From: Mesorhabditis belari | Lineage: Eukaryota; Nematoda; Chromadorea; Rhabditida; Rhabditidae | DNA length: 64,000 bases | Assembly: GCA_958450365.1 (NCBI GenBank) | Contig: CAUEEP010000753.1 | Location: 1-64,000 of the forward strand | Direction of reading: 5' to 3' | Shown here: positions 11,431 to 21,653 of the stretch, in pieces | Position numbering within the stretch: position 1 is the first letter of the stretch | Layout: each line of letters begins with the position of its first letter | Translations under genes and position numbers: made by a program | Notes under the pieces: model-generated | Database searches by the model: none | The model's input: the letters and a program-made list of their open reading frames with translations, nothing else | Told to the model about the DNA's origin: nothing

Positions 11431-11692
11431 TCGTTTAAGCATCAACAATCGTTCAAGCATCAACAATCGTTTAAGCATCAACAATCGTTTAAGCATCAAC
11501 TACTCCCGTAGCTTGTGCTCAATGTTTTTGCAAACACGCCTTTTCTGGTACATTTTATTCTGCATTTTCTTGCAAAATGGTGCAAAATGGTGCAAAAATG
11601 GACGAAATGAAGATTTCAGTGCGCCAAATTTCATGTTTACAAAATTTGAGCTCAAAGAAAACAAAAGAATTAGCCAAAATTAGCCAAAAACT

Positions 11693-12064
11693 CTTTCTAA
11701 CTCTTTCCAACTCTTTCTAACCCTTTCCAACTCTTTCTAACCCTTTCCAACTCTTTCTAACCCTTTCCAACTCTTTCCAACTCTTTCCAACACTTTCTAA
11801 CCCTTTCCAACTCTTTCCAACTCTTTCTAACTCTTTCTAACTCTTTCCAACTCTTTCCAACTCTTTCCAACTCTTTCTAACCCTTTCCAACTCTTTCCAA
11901 CTCTTTCCAACTCTTTCCCCCTCTTTCCAACTCTTTCCAACTCTTTCTAACTCTTTCTAACTCTTTCCAACTCTTTCCCCCTCTTTCCAACTCTTTCCAA
12001 CTCTTTCCCCCTCTTTCCAACTCTTTCCAACTCTTTCCCCCTCTTTCCAACTCTTTCCAACAAC
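11693..12064. repeat. 10-bp satellite (CTCTTTCCAA)
   Basis: About 37 copies of CTCTTTCCAA with CTAA and CCCC variants. The CCCC variants recur regularly every third unit at the right end (11911-12060), which indicates recent amplification of a 30-bp block. Confidence 0.93.
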
Positions 12065-12324
12065 TTTTCCTTTACCGTATCTTGAGATTGAGCTGTCAGA
12101 GTTAATTATGAGATGTGCAAATCCATAGAAAACTGACTTATCCAGAGTTTTCCTAAAAAAACCCACTCAAAAAAAGTTTTTTCTTCATTCTAGCATAATA
12201 AATCAACATCCAAAACCAAAAAAAAATAGAAAAATCGAGTAAATAGCAATTTTTAGTCCTTTAAAAACATCTTAATCCTCAAAAAAAACGTTTTTTATAC
12301 TTGTGACAAAAAAAGAAGGAATTT

Positions 12325-12400
12325 GACGGCAAGCGGAATTGAACCCGCGAGCAAAGAAGGCATTGCTTTCGGAGTCTAGCATACTATCCCCTAAGCCGCC
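12325..12400 (-). pseudogene. tRNA-like sequence
   Basis: On the minus strand GGCGGCT pairs with TGCCGTC as an acceptor stem, TAGGGGATAG resembles an A box and GGGTTCAATTCCG a B box. The T stem has only four pairs with an 8-nt loop, and the anticodon stem does not close around CTCCGAA (which would read CCG, Arg). It is probably a tRNA pseudogene or the head of a tRNA-derived SINE rather than a working tRNA. Confidence 0.5.
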
Positions 12401-12887
12401 ACTGCTTTTACTCCCTTTCGTCCTGGCGCTCTCTTATCCTTCTTCACCGGGCCTTTTCATTTTAAAGCTATCAGATTCAAAACTTAAAGCAATTCGATCT
12501 TCTTGAGCCTTTTCTTGGAACAAATGGTTAAAATAAACCCGGCCAATAGATTCTACGACCCTGAAAACCCTAAAGCACAAATTTTTATCATTAAATCTCA
12601 TTTGAGAATCATTTACAGAATAAAAGAAAAATCTGTCAAGTGACTGACGAGGTGTTCTTTGTGCTGCCGGGTAATCGCTCGCGATCTGGCAAATCCCTCT
12701 GGAATAAGGGCTTCTTTTTTTCGGATCCGGCAGGGGAAAAGAACGGTGAGCGACAATTTTTGCCATTTTTGCCGTCACTATGCCCAAATTTTTTGGCAAC
12801 AATTTCTTTCCGGAAATTGGGCTGTATTTTGTGCTACAAAATCGACATCCCGAAACTATCACGACAAGAATCATCAGCTTTACCGTT

Positions 12888-13095
12888 CAGCAATTATTAT
12901 TATTATTATTATTAATAAAACTGTCCTACGGAGCCGCCGCCCCATGGAACTGCCCCATGGAACTGTCCCATGGGACTGCTCCATGGAACTGTCCCATGGA
13001 ACTGTCCCATGGAACTGCTCCACTGCAATAGCGTGGGGCAATAGCCGTGGAGCAATAGCCATTATTATTATTATTATTATTACTATTATTTTCGG
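12888..13095. repeat. (ATT)n tracts around CCATGGAACTG repeats
   Basis: Two (ATT/TTA)n microsatellites (about 12892-12915 and 13062-13092) flank an 11-12-bp array of CCATGGAACTGT at 12943-13022. Each unit contains the palindrome CCATGG. Confidence 0.85.
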
Positions 13096-13166
13096 CTTCT
13101 TTCCACTATTTATATCTACCGTGAAAAAAATCAACAAAATCGTTCCAGTGGGGGCCGAGGGGAAAA

Positions 13167-13660
13167 AGCGTGACGGACAGACGGACGGACAGACGAACGG
13201 GCGGACGGACAGACATACGGCCAGCCAGACGAACATACAGACAGACGGACAGACGAACGGGCGGACGGACAGACATACGGCCAGCCAGACGAACATACAG
13301 ACAGACGGACAAACAGACAGACGGAAAGACAGACGGAAAGACAGACGGACGGACAGACGGACGGACAGACAGACGGACGGGCGGACGGACAGACAGACGG
13401 ACAGACGAACGGGCGGACGGACAGACATACGGCCAGCCAGACGAACATACAGACAGACGGACAAACAGACAGACGGAAAGACAGGCGGACGTAGAGACAG
13501 ACGGACAGACAGACGGACAGACATACGGCCAGCCAGACGGACGGACATATAGACGGACAGACATCCGGCTAGCCAGACGGACGGACAGACAGACGGACAT
13601 ACAGACAGACGGAAAGACAGACAGACGAACGGACGGACAGACGGACGGACAGACAGAAAA
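13167..13660. repeat. GACA/GACG tetranucleotide satellite with 60-bp higher-order unit
   Basis: A tract of GACA, GACG and GGAC steps. A marker word ACATACGGCCAGCCAGAC recurs at 13213, 13273 and 13423, and variants near 13525, so a 60-bp block was amplified. Four GACA-type arrays occur in the window. Confidence 0.9.
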
Positions 13661-14261
13661 ACTCTTTTTATATATAGTATCGATTATTATTATACTGCTA
13701 AACCAAAACCAGCCGAAACACTCAAAGTTGAAACTTGAAACAATTAGAAACTATGGTTCAACAGACCGAAAACAAGTTCAAGTTCAATTCCTCAAAAAAA
13801 AAAATGCTTTACATAGCTAGCTTGAAAATACAAGTAAAAAAAGTGGATCCTTTGTCAAATGTATATCTCGAAAATCTATGGGACTTGAAAATGTTGTGCC
13901 TTCTTTTGTGTGGGTGTGAAGGATGAAAAGAGATCTCTCCCTCTCTATATCGAATCTTCTCGCTAAAAGGCAAAAAAAGCTTCTCGTCGAGTGCGACAAA
14001 TTTAATAGAAAGTCGAAAAAAAAAGGGGAAAGATGGGTAAAAGTGATCGGAAGAAAGGGGGGGGGGAAGCGTGGAGGAAAGGGGTGAAGATTGAGATGGA
14101 GAAGAGGAGAAGAATGGAGAAGAGGAGGGGACATGAAGTGGATGTGATATGGAAAGAAAGGATCAGGTTCACACAAAACACATCCAATAAGGAAATGATT
14201 CATGTAGATACATTGATGGATAGCTTAATACATTGAAGTTTTATAGATAATGCCAGGACTT

Positions 14262-14388
14262 TTTCAAGTGGCCTCTATGGCTCTATGGCCACTATAGCTT
14301 TATGGCCACTATAGCTCTATGGTCTCTATAGCTCTCTGACCTCTATGGCTCTATGGCCTCTATGGATCTATGGCTCTATAGCTTGTAA
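14262..14388. repeat. Repeat of GGCCTCTATGGCTCTAT
   Basis: Degenerate copies of CTCTATGGC/CACTATAGC in blocks of about 17-20 bp. The region 13690-14260 before it shows purine-rich sequence and no supported gene. Confidence 0.75.
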
Positions 14389-14457
14389 GTCGTGGCAGAA
14401 TTCAATCAAGAATCAAGATACGAGATTATCGTTTCTAGATTACCTATTTGTATTCTA

Positions 14458-14979
14458 TTGGGTTTGGGGAGAATGAGTCGGCGCCGAAAATCAAAAAAAT
14501 GTCTAAAACTTCTAGCAGAATTCGTCAAATAATATGCGTTTGATATGAGTAGAATGGTTAACTAATTCTCTACAAAATGACATTTAAAAGAAAATTCAAA
14601 CAGCGCCTCCGCTCAAGAAAAAGCCATTTTTTCACAAAAACTACAAACTGTGATCTAGAAAAAACCATTGGTGGGATCTTCCTGCAAATTTGGCAACTTA
14701 AGTAATTGAATGTGCTCTATCTTTTTTATATAAACACCAAAGGAGGTTTATGTGGAAGAAACTGTTCAAATGATGAGTCGGACTCTTTGCCATTTTAACC
14801 AGCTGCGCTTGGAAGTTCATAAACTCGACGAAAGAAAAGCTTTGTGGAATCTCTCAAAAGTCATTTTGTAGAGAAATAGTGGATCCTTTTGATGAAACCA
14901 AACGTATGTTTAAAGAAGGCTTTATGTGTGCAAAAAGTCCCTTTAAAGTTTGGCGCCGACTCATTCTCCCCCACCCCAA
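14458..14979 (+). mobile_element. TA-flanked MITE, family A
   Basis: A 522-bp copy collinear with those at 8132-8651 (inverse) and 20677-21197. The TA after its right end (14980-14981) is also the left TA of the mariner that starts at 14982, so the two elements are directly abutted. Confidence 0.9.
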
Positions 14980-15059
14980 TATTAGGTTGTCCAGTTATAA
15001 ATGCGCGTTTTTATGATAACAACTCTTTATTTTAAAACCAACAGTTTAACAGCTCAATC

Positions 15060-16522
15060 AACAATATATTCACCATTTGTTAACAATATTTGTTTCCATC
15101 TTCCATGCAAAGCATGAATTTCCTCCGCGTAAAAATTGGCTTGTTTTGAGGCAAAGAAGTCGGCTATCCATTTTTCGACCTCTTGAACTTCTTTGAATTT
15201 GTTTTCGGCCAAATGTTTTCGCATTGAGCGAAATAAATGGTAATCCGAAGGAGAAATATCCGGAGAATATGGGGGGGTAGTCAAAACAGCGCCATAATAG
15301 AAAACGTTCAAAACAGCGCCGTCAAATTTCTCAAAATCCAAAAAACCAAGCCGGTTCAAGTTTTATATCGAAAAATTCCTTGCATTCTTGGCTACATGAT
15401 GGGTGAAACAGTTTTTAAAAAAAGTTAATATTTCATAGCTAAAAAGAGCACTCAAAATGTGTGTCGAGTAATACTCAGTTGGTTAACTGAATATCTTTAG
15501 GGACCCATTTTGAGTGCTCTTTTTAGCTATGAAATATTAACTTTTTTTAAAAACTGTTTCACCCATCATGTAGCCAAGAATGCAAGGAATTTTTCGATAT
15601 AAAACTTGAACCGGCTTGGTTTTTTGGATTTTGAGAAATTTGACGGCGCTGTTTTGAACGTTTTCTATTATGGCGCTGTTTTGACTACGCCCCGAATATG
15701 GCGGATACGGGAGAGTTTCCCAGCCCAACTCTTCGAGTTTTTCCTGAACAATCTTTGCAACGTGTGGACGGGCGTCATCTTGAATGAACTTTATGTTTGA
15801 AGGATCAAGGCCTTTTTGTAGCAATACATTGCTCACTCGTTCCAATTGTTGTGCATACGTTTCACCCGTGATTGTTTGTCCAGGTTTAAGCAGCTCAAAA
15901 TATACAATGCCTTGGGAATTCCACCAGACAGTAAGCATTACTTTCTTTGCCATGGAAGTCGGGTTTTGGTGTTGGTATTGGCTCCTCACCAGGTTCTAGC
16001 CATTGCCGTTTTCGTGTAGAATTATCATGTTGAATCCATTTTTCATCGCAAGTAAGGATTTCATCGTAGAACCCAGTATTTTTTGCCAAACGAAGAAGAA
16101 TACCCGCCATAGTGACACGAGTAGCTTTATTGGCATTGCTGAGAAGATGAGGAACCCATTTCCCTTGTCGGCTTGTTTTCCCCAATTGATTTAAATGCTC
16201 GGAAATTGTTTGAGTAGAATTGTTTGAGTAGTAGGCCTACTCTAAATATTTCTGCAAGTTCACGTGTAGTTTGTCGAGGATCCATTTCTATCGCCTGCTT
16301 CAGTACTGCATTATCGATCGCAGGAGGTCGTCGTTGGTGGTCGTCGTCTTTCAAAGATTCATTTCCTTCTCGAGATCGTTGAAACCATCGGCGACACTGG
16401 CCTTCCGAAATAGCATTTTCGCCAAATATTTTGCAGAGATCTCGATGGGATTCAACGGCATTTTTGCCCAATTTGAAGTCATACCAAAGACTGGCACGAA
16501 GACGAAACTTCGTCTCGGTCAT
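15060..16522 (-). pseudogene. Mariner DD34D transposase, disrupted
   Basis: The reading starts MTETKFRLRASLWYDFKLGK at 16522 and covers the N-terminal helix-turn-helix region, with an REGNESLKDDDHQRRPPAID linker. After a frame change comes ILTCDEKWIQHDN (first catalytic Asp). A further frame carries FIQDDARPHVAK (second Asp). The third motif, YSPDISPSDYHLF, lies at about 15240-15270 on the far side of the inserted foldback. Counting across the insertion, 34 residues separate the second and third Asp, hence DD34D. The C-terminus ends near 15060 with ILLTNGEYIVD. Two frame changes near 16180-16250 and 15960, plus the 421-bp insertion, inactivate it. It is less decayed than the relic at 3140-4195. 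Confidence 0.9.
15273..15693. mobile_element. hAT-like foldback MITE with 8-bp target duplication
   Basis: A 421-bp palindrome whose arms (about 190 bp) pair almost perfectly. The ends are GGGGGTAGTCAAAACAGCG and GGGGCGTAGTCAAAACAGCG. It is flanked by exact copies of GAATATGG at 15265-15272 and 15694-15701. An 8-bp duplication is characteristic of hAT transposition. The unpaired centre lies near 15455-15505. It contains no transposase and splits the mariner transposase just before its third catalytic Asp. Confidence 0.92.
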
Positions 16523-16695
16523 CTAAACACGGAAATTAAATCAAAAATGAATTAGTTTAACGTCAAAAACACGAAAAGTTGTAATAAATAACAAATCTTG
16601 AACAAAATATAGAGAATAGGGCTTGATAAAATTGTATAGCCCTAAGGTACGCTGTTCAAGAGCAGGCGCGCATTCATAACTGGACAACCTAATAG

Positions 16696-18315
16696 AAACT
16701 ATAAACGTCCAAATGGACGAGTTTTGTGGGTTTTCGGGGTCTTCCTTTGACTAAAGCTCTCTTTACACTTCCGGTTTGTTTCCACTTTCGGTAGCATCTT
16801 GAAGATGCGTCTTGCAAGATGCGTCTTGCATCTTGAATCTTGTATCTTGCCTCTTGAATCTTGTATCTTGCCTTCTTGAATCTTGCCTCTTCCATCTTGA
16901 CTCTTCAATCTTGAATCTTACATCCTGAATCTTGCATCTTGCATCCTGAATCTTGCATTTTGAATCTTGAATCTTGCATCTTGAATCTTGAATCTTGAAT
17001 CTTGAATCTTGGATCTTGAATACTGAATCTTGAATCTTGAATCTTGAATCCTGAATCTTGAATCTTGAAGCTTGCATCTTGCATATTGAATCTTGAATCT
17101 GGAATCTTGAATCTTGAATCCTGAATCTTGAATCTTGCATCTTGAATCTGGAATCTTGAATCTTTCATCTTGAATCTTGAATCTTGCATCTTGAATACTG
17201 AATCTTGAATCTTGAATCTTGAATCCTGAATCTTGAATCTTGCATCTTGAATCTGGAATCTTGAATCTTGAATCCTGAATCTTGAATCTTGCATCTTGAA
17301 TCTGGAATCTTGAATCTTTCATCTTGAATCTTGAATCTTGCATCTTGAATCTGGAATCTTGAATCTTTCATCTTGAATCTTGAATCTTGCATCTTGAATC
17401 TGGAATCTTGAATCTTTCATCTTGAATCTTGAATCTTGCATCTTGAATCTTGAATCTTGAATCTTGAATCTTGGATCTTGAATACTGAATCTTGAATCTT
17501 GAATCTTGAATCCTGAATCTTGAATCTTGAAGCTTGCATCTTGCATATTGAATCTTGAATCTGGAATCTTGAATCTTGAATCCTGAATCTTGAATCTTGC
17601 ATCTTGAATCTGGAATCTTGAATCTTTCATCTTGAATCTTGAATCTTGCATCTTGAATCTGGAATCTTGAATCTTTCATCTTGAATCTTGAATCTTGCAT
17701 CTTGAATCTGGAATCTTGAATCTGGAATCTTGAATCTTGAATCCTGAATCTTGCATCTTGAATCCTGAATCTTGAATCTTGCATCTTGAATCTGGAATCT
17801 TGAATCTTTCATCTTGAATCTGGAATCTTGAATCTTGAATCTTGCATCTTGAATCTGGAATCTTGAATCTTTCATCTTGAATCCTGAATCTTGCATTTTG
17901 AATCTTGAATCTTGCATCTTGAATCTTTCATCTTGAATCTGGAATCTTGAATCTTGAATCCTGAATCTTGAATCTTGAATCTTGCATCTTGCATCTTTCA
18001 TCTTGAATCCTGAATCTTGCATCTTTCATCTTGAATCTGGAATCTTGGATCTTGCATCTTTCATCTTGAATCCTGAATCTTGCATCTTTCATCTTGAATC
18101 TGGAATCTTGGATCTTGCATCTTTCATCTTGAATCCTGAATCTTTCATCTTTCATCTTGAATCCTGAATCTTGCCTCTTCCATCTTGAATCTTGAATCTT
18201 GCAGGCCGCCGAAAAAGTCATTCCAAACATCTTGGCAATGTTTCTTGAGCTTGAACCTTGATTGAATACTGCAACGACTTGTTCTTTGGCCTCCTCTGGT
18301 AGATTGGAATGTACT
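16696..18315 (-). pseudogene. Tc1-like transposase N-terminus split by a heptamer satellite
   Basis: On the minus strand, 18315-18200 reads RIPVHSNLPEEAKEQVVAVF, then NQGSSSRNIAKMFGMTFSAA, the first helix-turn-helix half of a Tc1-type DNA-binding domain. About 1.4 kb later, 16800-16705 continues YRKWKQTGSVKRALVKGRPR, the second half with the GRPRK AT-hook-like motif. The intervening sequence is a 7-bp satellite. The distal coding part is cut by the mariner TA site at 16693. Inferred: a satellite expanded inside (or was inserted into) a transposase gene. Confidence 0.7.
16795..18205. repeat. Heptamer satellite (TGAATCT) about 1.4 kb
   Basis: Roughly 200 copies of TGAATCT with TGCATCT, GGAATCT and TTCATCT variants. 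Longer blocks repeat, for example the series from about 16970 to 17165 recurs at about 17440-17640. This indicates higher-order amplification. The minus-strand frames read as endless IQDSRFK because 7-bp units cycle through all frames without stops. Confidence 0.95.
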
Positions 18316-18329
18316 GGAATTCTAAAAAA

Positions 18330-18860
18330 TATCAGAATCAGAAGAAATAGAATGCAAGAACTTGAACTACAAAAGTTAAAGAAAAATCAAATGAAGAGAT
18401 GAAGAGAAGAGATTCCAGAAGCGATAAAAAATGACACAAAGTATGCTTTTGATGAAACAAAAAGTATGCTTTTGATGAAACAAACAATACTTTCATCCAA
18501 TGCGCTCTGGATGCGCTTTACTTTCTCAACTGCGGGTGTATTCAAACTTTTGCTTTGTTCTTGAGATTCATGCGATCAGGCAATCTATCCAAATGATTTG
18601 GATTGTTTCAGACGATATCTTGACCATTAAAAGACTTGATCTTTGCTTGTAAAGCCTTAAATTTCACGGATGAAAAGTGGTTTGATATTTAGTAGGCCAA
18701 CAACGGTCGTCCAAAGATGTTGTTGTTGTTCCGTGGTTCAAAGAGCCTCTTCCGTTAGACGATAGAATTGTTTCAAGACAACAAAAGCCTCAACAAATCA
18801 TGGTTTGATTTCGCTCTTGATCTTCATTTCCGCTGGAGTCAAAATTGACAAGAAAGTTTA
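18330..18860. other. No gene supported
   Basis: Unique-looking sequence with a short direct repeat of AGTATGCTTTTGATGAAAC at about 18438 and 18464. Words such as TTCATGCGATCAGG at about 18568 resemble the mariner relic near 3157. It may be another decayed mariner, but I could not read a catalytic motif. Confidence 0.35.
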
Positions 18861-18869
18861 AGTCGATGT

Positions 18870-18933
18870 GCTTGAAAAAGAAAAAGAAGAAGAAGAAGAA
18901 GAGGAAGAAGAAGAGGTAGAGAAAGAGGAAGAA

Positions 18934-18965
<32 letters not shown>

Positions 18966-19296
18966 AGAGGTAGAGAAAGAGGAAGAAGAAGAGAAGAAGA
19001 AGAAGAAGAAGAGGAAGAAGAAGAGGTAGAGAAAGAGGAAGAAGAAGAAGAGAAGAAGGAAGAGGAAGAAGAAGAGGTAGAGAAAGGGAAGAAGAAGAAG
19101 AAGAAGAAGAAGAAGAAGAAGAAGAAGAAGAAGGGAAGAAGAAGAGGTAAGAAAGAGGAAGAAGAAGAAGAAGAAAAGAAAAGAAGAAGAGGAAGAAGAA
19201 GGGTAGAGAAAGAGGAAGAAGAAGAAGAAGAAAAAAGAAGAAGAAGAGGAAGAAGAAGAGGTAGAGAAAGAGGAAGAAGAAGAAGAAGAAGAAGAA

Positions 19297-19328
<32 letters not shown>

Positions 19329-19419
19329 AGAGGTAGAGAAAGAGGAAGAAGAAGAAGAAGAAAAAGAAGAAGAAGAAGAGGAAGAAGAAGAGGTAGAGAA
19401 AGAGGAAGAAGAAGAAGAA

Positions 19420-19451
<32 letters not shown>

Positions 19452-19475
19452 AGGGTAGAGAAAGAGGAAGAAGAA

Positions 19476-19507
<32 letters not shown>

Positions 19508-19621
19508 AGAGGTGAGAAAGAGGAAGAAGAAGAAGAAGAAGAAAAGAGAAGAAGAGAGGAAGAAGGAGGGTAGAGAAAGAGGAAGAAGAAGAAGAAGAAG
19601 AAGAAGAAGAAGAAGAAGAAG

Positions 19622-19664
<43 letters not shown>
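18870..19664. repeat. GAA-rich purine tract ending in (AAC)n
   Basis: About 750 bp of nearly pure purine (GAA/GAG units), with AGGTAGAGAAAGAGG punctuating at irregular spacing of about 55-65 bp, followed from 19621 by about 15 AAC triplets. The strand asymmetry is extreme. It could form triplex DNA. The open frames on the opposite strand are poly-Leu/Phe/Ser artefacts. Confidence 0.93.
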
Positions 19665-19666
<2 letters not shown>

Positions 19667-19799
19667 TTGCATCACCGTGGACATCACCCAACAACGCTCA
19701 GGCGAATAGTCATCAAACTCAATCACAATCCTTTAGATTACTCAATATGATCGATCCTTGAAAGCAAGACATACAAGTCCACAAATCAATAGACTCCTT

Positions 19800-20345
19800 G
19801 AAATGAGATTTAATCAAGGCATCAAGCCATCGATGATTCCCAAAAGCGCGCTTAAGAAAATGTATTAATTGCGATCATTGCGATCACTACATTCACTTCA
19901 AACTTTCCACAATATCCATCAAATTCAAGTGGAAAACAATTCTGTACTCGGGATTATTTGAATTGCTTTTTTTGGCATTTCGAGATACTTTTTAGAACAA
20001 AGAACAGTTCTAGTCTAACTTCTGGCGCATCAAGATTTAATCAAGGCATCAAGGCATCAAGGCAACAAGACATCAAGGCAACAAGGCAACAAGGCAACAA
20101 GGCAACAAGACATCGAGGCATCAAGACATCAAGGCATCAAGGCAAAAAGACATCAAGGCATCAAGACATCAAGGCAACAAGACATCAAGGCATCAAGACA
20201 TCAAGGCATCAAGGCAACAAGACATCAAGGCATCAAGGGAACAAGACATCAAGGCATCAAGACATCAAGGCATCAAGGCAACAAGACATCAAGGCAACAA
20301 GGCATCGATGATTTCCCAAAGCTCGCCTAAGAAAATGTATTAATT
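19800..20345. repeat. Duplicated segment, one copy expanded (ACATCAAGGCATCAAGGCA)
   Basis: Segment 19808-19895 reads TTTAATCAAGGCATCAAG, then CATCGATGATT, then AAGAAAATGTATTAATTGCG. The same order returns at 20036-20365, but with the ATCAAGGCA step expanded to about 270 bp of AACAAGACATCAAGGC units. It is a tandem duplication in which only the second copy carries the array. Confidence 0.85.
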
Positions 20346-20365
20346 GCGATCATTGCGATCACTAC

Positions 20366-20667
20366 TGTCGTGACGATCTCGTGGTCGAGATCGCCACGTA
20401 TGGAAATGGCCAGCTAGGCACCTATGTGGACGAACGCCTATTGTGCGAGATTTAATATGCGTCGCTACTCCATTGTGCTACTCCATTCAACTCCATTGTG
20501 TGCAAGACGAGACCAGCGCCTGAGTTCCGTATAAAAGCAATGTGAACGAGCTGCCGTGGTGTGCTGTGGTGTGCCGTGGTGTGCCGTGTTTCTACTCTCC
20601 CAATCTCAAACCACTGAACCAACTATTATCGCTGTAATAAAGATTATATCTAAACCAACAATAATCA
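20366..20667 (+). mobile_element. Solo LTR, 302 bp, with 4-bp target duplication
   Basis: It begins TGTCGTGACGATCTC and ends AATAATCA, flanked by CTAC on both sides (20362-20365 and 20668-20671). Inside are GTATAAAAGC near 20530 (TATA-like) and AATAAAG near 20636 (poly(A)-signal-like), in the promoter-then-polyadenylation order of an LTR. A 4-bp duplication suits a Gypsy-type element. No internal retrotransposon sequence is present, so this looks like the product of LTR-LTR recombination. The family is not identified. Confidence 0.75.
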
Positions 20668-20676
20668 CTACAACTA

Positions 20677-21197
20677 TTGGGTTGGGGACTATGACTCGGC
20701 GTCAAAAATCAAAAAAACTTCTAAGACTTCTATTCGACTTCGTCAAATAATACGCGCTTAATATCAGTAGAAAAGTTAACTAATTCTCTACAAAATGACA
20801 TTTAAAAGAAAACTCAAACAGCGCCTCAGCTCAAGAAAAAACCATTTTTTCACAAAAACTACAAACTGTGATCTAGAAAAAACCATTCGTGGGATCTTCC
20901 TGCAAATTCGGCAACTTATGTAATTGAATATACTCTATCTTTTTTATATAAACACCAAAGGAGGTTTATGTGCAAGAAACTGTTCAAACGATGAGTCAGA
21001 CTCTTTGCCATTTTGATCAGCTGCGTTTGGATGTTCATAAACTCGACGAAAGAAAAGCTTTGTGGAATCTCTCAAAAGTGATTTTGTAGAGAAATAGTGG
21101 ATCCTTTTGATGAAAGAAAACGTATATTTAAAGAAGGCTTTATGCGTGCAAAAAGTGTCTTTAAAGTTTGGCGCCGAGTCATAGTCCCCAACCCCAA
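20677..21197 (+). mobile_element. TA-flanked MITE, family A (diverged copy)
   Basis: A 521-bp copy with ends TTGGGTTGGGGACTATGAC and the complement. The change GAATGAG to CTATGAC occurs at both ends, so both terminal repeats changed together. TA lies at 20675-20676 and 21198-21199. It sits 9 bp after the solo LTR. Confidence 0.9.
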
Positions 21198-21297
21198 TAC
21201 ATTCACTTAACGTAATAAACATAAGAAAACGTTGAAAGGTGATTAGAGAATTGAATGAAATCGAAAAACAAATGCGTTTACAAAGACCACAAAGCAA

Positions 21298-21420
21298 ACC
21301 CCAGAAATCGCAGAAATCGCAGAAATCTCAGCAATCGCAGAAATCTCAGAAATCTCAGCAATCCCAGCAATCCCAGGAATCCCAGAAATCCCAGGAATCC
21401 CAGAAATCCCAGAAATCAGA
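21298..21420. repeat. 9-bp repeat (CAGAAATCC)
   Basis: About 13 copies of CAGAAATCC/CAGCAATCC/CAGGAATCC. Confidence 0.85.
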
Positions 21421-21653
21421 AATGCAAGATTTCCTCTTGAAAACCCCATCTTTCGAAATGTTTCACTGATTTCAGCGCCAACAAAATGGAAAAGGAGATC
21501 GGGAAATCGAATTTGCCGGCTAGATGATCATCAAAAAGGCAAATTTCAACAAAAATCTCGAGATATAGACTGAAAATTCGAAAATTCGAACAAAAACGAA
21601 AGCTATTTTCCTAAAAAAATCGAAATTTAGCAATGATTATGAATTTTTTTGAG

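Larger units (their letters stand above)
14982..16692 (-). mobile_element. Mariner element with matching terminal repeats
   Basis: The left end TTAGGTTGTCCAGTTATAA, then ATGCGCG, mirrors the right end (CGCGCATTCATAACTGGACAACCTAA). Flanking TA lies at 14980-14981 and 16693-16694. It encodes a minus-strand transposase (see the entry below) and carries a nested foldback element at 15273-15693. Its terminal repeat is shared with the MITE at 57185-57753, so this family mobilised shorter derivatives. Confidence 0.92.

Noticed and set aside
12325..12400. Functional tRNA-Arg(CCG)
   Set aside because: Acceptor pairing is fair, but the anticodon and T stems do not form, so I recorded it only as tRNA-like.
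12880..13820. Long frames rich in TDRRTDGQ / SVCLSVRPS, also at 53708-54219
   Set aside because: They are GACA/GACG tetranucleotide arrays, open on both strands.
15237..16555. Plus-strand frames across the mariner
   Set aside because: Antisense of the minus-strand transposase and of the foldback arms.
16763..18230. IQDSRFK-type repeated protein on the minus strand
   Set aside because: A 7-bp satellite without stops reads open in every frame. Only the flanking helix-turn-helix pieces look like real (transposase) coding sequence.
18790..19726. Long poly-Leu/Phe/Ser open frames on the minus strand
   Set aside because: Product of a stop-free GAA/GAG purine tract read on the opposite strand.
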